Positions 60,536 to 64,000 of a DNA stretch of 64,000 nt are shown piece after piece (within the stretch, counting starts at the first letter, position 1; the number at the start of each line of letters is the position of its first letter). The notes under the pieces were generated by a model. The model made no database searches and was not told the origin of the DNA. It was given only the letters and a program-made list of their open reading frames with translations. The stretch lies in NCBI GenBank assembly GCA_016169945.1, contig JADLSH010000008.1:62001-126000 (forward strand), in the 5' to 3' direction. A program made the translations under genes and the position numbers. The DNA is from Trachythela sp. YZ-2020. Its lineage: Eukaryota; Cnidaria; Anthozoa; Malacalcyonacea; Clavulariidae.

Positions 60536-63115
60536 TTAAAAAGGGGTGACGTGCACACACACATGCTGGATTGAGGTGGTAATACCGATTATGTTCCCGT
60601 CCGAGCTTCCAGAACTTCTCTCCGTTGGGTTGTGTAAACGGAAACCTGTCTTTTTCTTTTCTTCCAATGACGAAATTGTTATCTGGAGGAGGCAAAGGAT
60701 AAGCTCCTTTGAACGCACTAGTACACCCTGAACACTTAAATATGTTCCCTTTGATTTGTGCGAGGAAATAAGGGTGATTGGATTCTGGCACAGGTGGCTT
60801 TGGTGGCAATGGAATTCCAGGTGGAACAGGATTCATTGGGTTTTGTTGAATATTACCTGACGATGCAACAGAGCCAGAAGTATGGGTTTCGTTTGCACTT
60901 AAGTATGGCTGCCCTTAAGTTTTGCGTAGCCCCGTTGCCCCGAGGTATGTTCTCCTGCCAAGGTCTATATAGTTGCCCGCTTTGGCCTTGTCGGTTTTGG
61001 GATAAGAGATTAGGTAACAGTGAGGGAGAACGACCAGATGAATATGAAGACGCACTTGGAGTTGCTGGTACTAAGTGATTACTTGAACTCGAAATAACTA
61101 CAGGTTGGCTCGTAGGTTGTACAGAACGAGTGATCACACCGGAGAAAGGGTCAATCGGACAGGTGTAACGGGTTCTGGGGCGCGACGTTTCCTTTTCGAA
61201 ATACCACCTTTCCTACCCGAACGACTTGTAGTTAAATTCATAGTTGCTGTCAGAGACACGTTACTTGAAGAGTTCGTTTTCAAAAGCCGCTCAACAAACA
61301 ATTGGAGGACGTTTTCTTTCTCAGCTACAGCAACGCTATGAGCACAGTTTTTTTATGGGGGAATTGTTTGCATGTGCAGGTAATTTTTGCACTATCATGA
61401 ACGTAGTTTGGGATGTTGGTAGATTTTGATATCACAGAAAACGCTTTAATTTGGCGATCTTTACTTGGTGCTAGCAGGACATTCTCTGGCTTTGACACTA
61501 ATCGCTTTGCTTTTTTCCAAACACACTGCAGAAAATAGTGGTCAAATAGGTTTGACAACAACGAACTTTCCACAGAAAGTCCTTCCATCGTTGTATTCCT
61601 TTCTCGATGTGTGTCACTTTTTTCGGTATATACGGATGCTATCTTTTCCTCTGCGTAAAGCTCCTCCATAGATTTAGAATAAATATTCTTGACGTACTTT
61701 CGTCGTTGCTTTGCAGTTCGAACTTGCGAAAGGATTCGTGAACTTCGTCGATTTCTGACGCTCCATGCAGTGCCAACACAACTTCAGTTTCTTAGCTGTC
61801 CTCGATCAACTCTTTCATGTCACGAATAAATTACGTTTCCCCTTGTTCTCGGCCTTTAGTTTTATCACACAAGCGTCGGTTAGTGTTCTCTCTATCGTTG
61901 GTGTAAAACTTCATTGGAGGATTTCCTAGACCAGCTTTAGTACGAACACTTGCTATCATGCATGCCTTTATCATCAGCGAATGTTCTTCCATCCAGTCAT
62001 ACACCTTTTTCGCGTTTGGCCCATGATTCTTTTAACGAAAGGAGCTTTGCGTCAAATTCGTCCTCACAAGTAGCATCGAGCAGACCTTCTTGGTAAAGAG
62101 TCCCTTCTTGCTTACCAAAAACTTCTTCAAGGTAAGAACGTGTTTCGCTAATTCCCAAGTTTGTCAGAAACGACAGAAAATTACCACGAAAATGACGAAA
62201 GCAACGAAGATGACTGGCCAACGGAAATGCTTCGGCTAGAGCATCACTCAAAACTTTTTCTCCATCAGTCCCGTAACTGCCCTCGCATACTCGTCAGCTT
62301 ATCAAAAAACTGTTTGTATGTTGTTCGCTGTTTTGTATGGTGTATAAATATCGGACCGATAAAGACAGGAGTTTTCCCAGTCTTCCGAGATTTTAAAAGT
62401 AGGTTTCTATAAGATGTTGCGGTTACGCTGAAATTTCCGAAGTTGAAGGTTGGGTCAACTGACAAGTAACTAAAGTCAATCTCGCTGGTACAAAATCGTA
62501 CTAAGTCGTCTAACTGGTTGTCGATCGCTATCACTACTAGAGGTTCATCTGCAATCTCTTGCATTCGAACGAAATTTTTTCCATCGGTTTTTGCAACCCA
62601 GTCTTTTCATCTTTTGACCTCTTAGCACCGGAAACTAATGTGCTATTTGCATTACTACGTTTTAAGTTGTATGTTTGCATTTGGCCTCGCGGTAAACTGG
62701 CTTCAGATGTGCTAGAAAAACAGCCACACATTTATTTGCGAGTTTTGGCCAAAGCCTCACTTGGATGATATTTGTCCAGGTTTTCTCGAAGTGCATTCAC
62801 TGTCGATGGCTTAGTCCGTGTAAAAGGTTTTGCTTCCTTCGCATTTCCGTGGGGGAAAAGTTTAATTTCGCGTTTGTTTCCTTTAAAAAGCCATTGTATA
62901 ACCGCGACATTGTCAACAACATCCCATCGTTGGTCGCGAAGATAGGACACCGTTTGGCGGAATTCAGGATACTCCTTCAGTCGCCTATAGTGTCGCTCGA
63001 GATGAAATTCATCTCTTCCGAGTGGATCTTTGCGAGATAAGATGATTTCTTTTTCCACGAGCCGGATTTCTTTCGTTTGTAAGTGTGAGTGCTGTGGCCA
63101 TTGTTCACATAACAA
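60536..63115 (-). pseudogene. MULE (Mutator-like) transposase, frameshifted
   Basis: Read from 63115 down: an N-terminal helical region (FHLERHYRRLKEYPEFR); RTKPSTVNALRENL; an in-frame TAA near 62732; then PLVVIAIDNQLDDLVRFCTS, LSVDPTFNFGNFSVTATSYR (first catalytic Asp in VDPTFN), GPIFIHHTKQRTTY, and GTDGEKVL by frame change; HLRCFRHFRGN, EVFGKQEG; a SWIM-type zinc module (CTCKQF..NCAHSVAVAEKE, needing one base less in an A run near 61350). A Ser/Pro-rich linker follows, then a C-terminal Cys module (FKCSGCTSAFKG, GRKEKDRF, YYHLNPACV). The order matches MULE transposases common in corals. It cuts and pastes DNA when intact. Here it is broken by about five lesions. Confidence 0.85.
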
Positions 63116-63261
63116 CCGTTGCCATCCGCAAAAATGTCATTTATTGGTATAAATGTCACATATACTAAAAACGACCCATTGTACTGCACTCGCATGTGTT
63201 GTCGAGTACACTTTACGTTGTTTGGATGGTTGGCAGACAAAATGCGTAGGATATCCGGTAC

Positions 63262-63440
63262 CCGGACATTTTGCCGAAAGACACTTTGCCGAAAGACATT
63301 TGGCCGAGAGACACTTTGCCGAACGGATATTTTGCCGACGGACATTTTGCCGATCGGACATTTTGTCGAACGGACAATTTGACGAACGGACTTTTTACAG
63401 AAAATACATTTTGCCGAACAGACCATTTGCCGAAAATAGC
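63262..63440. repeat. ~20-bp tandem repeat (TTTGCCGAACGGACA type)
   Basis: About nine degenerate units reading ACATTTTGCCGAACGGAC with variations. Overlapping ORFs on both strands are shadows. It lies between the two MULE genes. Confidence 0.85.
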
Positions 63441-63614
63441 GATACCTTGTGAATTTTTATATTCTTTGAGTTTGACATGCACATACCAAAAATTGCCATA
63501 TTAGAATAATACCATTCATAAACGTAAAGGTTTATTTTACACAATTTTTTATTAATGTCGAGCATATACATGTAGAAATTTTATGAAAAGCATCCCTAGT
63601 TTAAAACATTATTT

Positions 63615-64000
63615 CTACAAATTATGAGCAATAGCCCGTAAGTACATTATCGTGTTGTCGTAAGTGTCAATTTTACTAACAATATCCTTCAATCTTAAAT
63701 TCACTAACTGATACTTCTTTTTTGGTGGAGGCTGAGGAATGCGGGCAAGCACTTGCTCAAGAAGAAGTTCGTTGCTGGCTTGTTCCTTGACTAGCTTGGC
63801 AGACAATCGACGGATCGTAGGGTGGGTGATGGAAACTCGAAGATCAAACGAGTGATGCCATCCTTCGATGGAATTGTTTGTTCGCGGAAGATCTTGCTCA
63901 ACGCGACCGTGCACATTCCACAGAGAGATGGCAAATAAAGGGCGACGTCGACGGCCACGTTGAACAACACCAATCCAAGTGGCTTCAAAATAGGTCAGAA
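63615..64000 (-). CDS. MULE transposase C-terminal end (partial, runs off window)
   Basis: On the minus strand from the window edge it reads TYFEATWIGVVQRGRRRRPL, FAISLWNVHGRVEQDLPRTN and NSIEGWHHSFDLRVSITHPT, stopping at 63615. The TYFE..TWIG, LPRTNNS.EGWH signatures are the C-terminal part of MULE transposases, often with a FLYWCH finger upstream (not visible here). The frame is open throughout the visible 128 codons. It is a different family member from the neighbour at 60536-63115. Confidence 0.85.
   Translation of the reverse strand, partial: LTYFEATWIGVVQRGRRRRPLFAISLWNVHGRVEQDLPRTNNSIEGWHHSFDLRVSITHPTIRRLSAKLVKEQASNELLLEQVLARIPQPPPKKKYQLVNLRLKDIVSKIDTYDNTIMYLRAIAHNL

Overview
This is animal nuclear DNA, AT-rich and dense in transposable elements. 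Genes are split by GT-AG introns, and non-LTR retrotransposon debris, foldback/MITE elements and minisatellites fill most of the space. The mix of a ciliary gene (IFT74), CR1/L2-like LINEs, P2X7-tail proteins, an Ly6/uPAR protein and MULE transposases fits a marine invertebrate, most likely a cnidarian. The species cannot be read from the sequence.

Layout. 1-4.9 kb: three copies (direct, inverted, direct) of a composite repeat built from short tandem repeats. 5.8-6.6 kb: two foldback elements. 6.56-11.16 kb: a decayed LINE whose endonuclease and reverse transcriptase halves are separated by a 1.6 kb insertion with mariner-like ends. That insertion carries an intact single-exon NNMT/PNMT-type methyltransferase gene. 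11.28-13.31 kb: a second LINE, apparently 5'-inverted, with an 8-bp target duplication and a piggyBac-like TTAA element inside it. 13.4-15.05 kb: a large palindrome carrying the same gene exon in both arms. 15.24-29.66 kb: the first half of IFT74 on the plus strand, with introns full of LINEs, SINEs, MITEs and minisatellites.

29.99-48.13 kb: an approximately 8-9.5 kb segment duplicated in tandem and diverged by insertions and deletions. Each copy holds a two-exon gene for a small secreted peptide precursor with basic cleavage sites and a C-terminal Gly-Arg amidation signal. 48.58-50.25 kb: a cysteine-rich (CRC-like) plus P2X7-tail gene with frameshifts. 51.33-52.69 kb: an intact two-exon Ly6/uPAR-type GPI-anchored protein. 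54-59.6 kb: direct repeats enclosing two CTATAGT minisatellite arrays around a 1 kb palindrome. 60.5-64 kb: two MULE transposase genes on the minus strand, the second cut by the window edge.

Host genes that look real are IFT74 (partial here), the two peptide precursors, the Ly6 gene and perhaps the methyltransferase. Several coding regions differ from an open frame by single bases, often in homopolymers, so some apparent frameshifts may be assembly errors.
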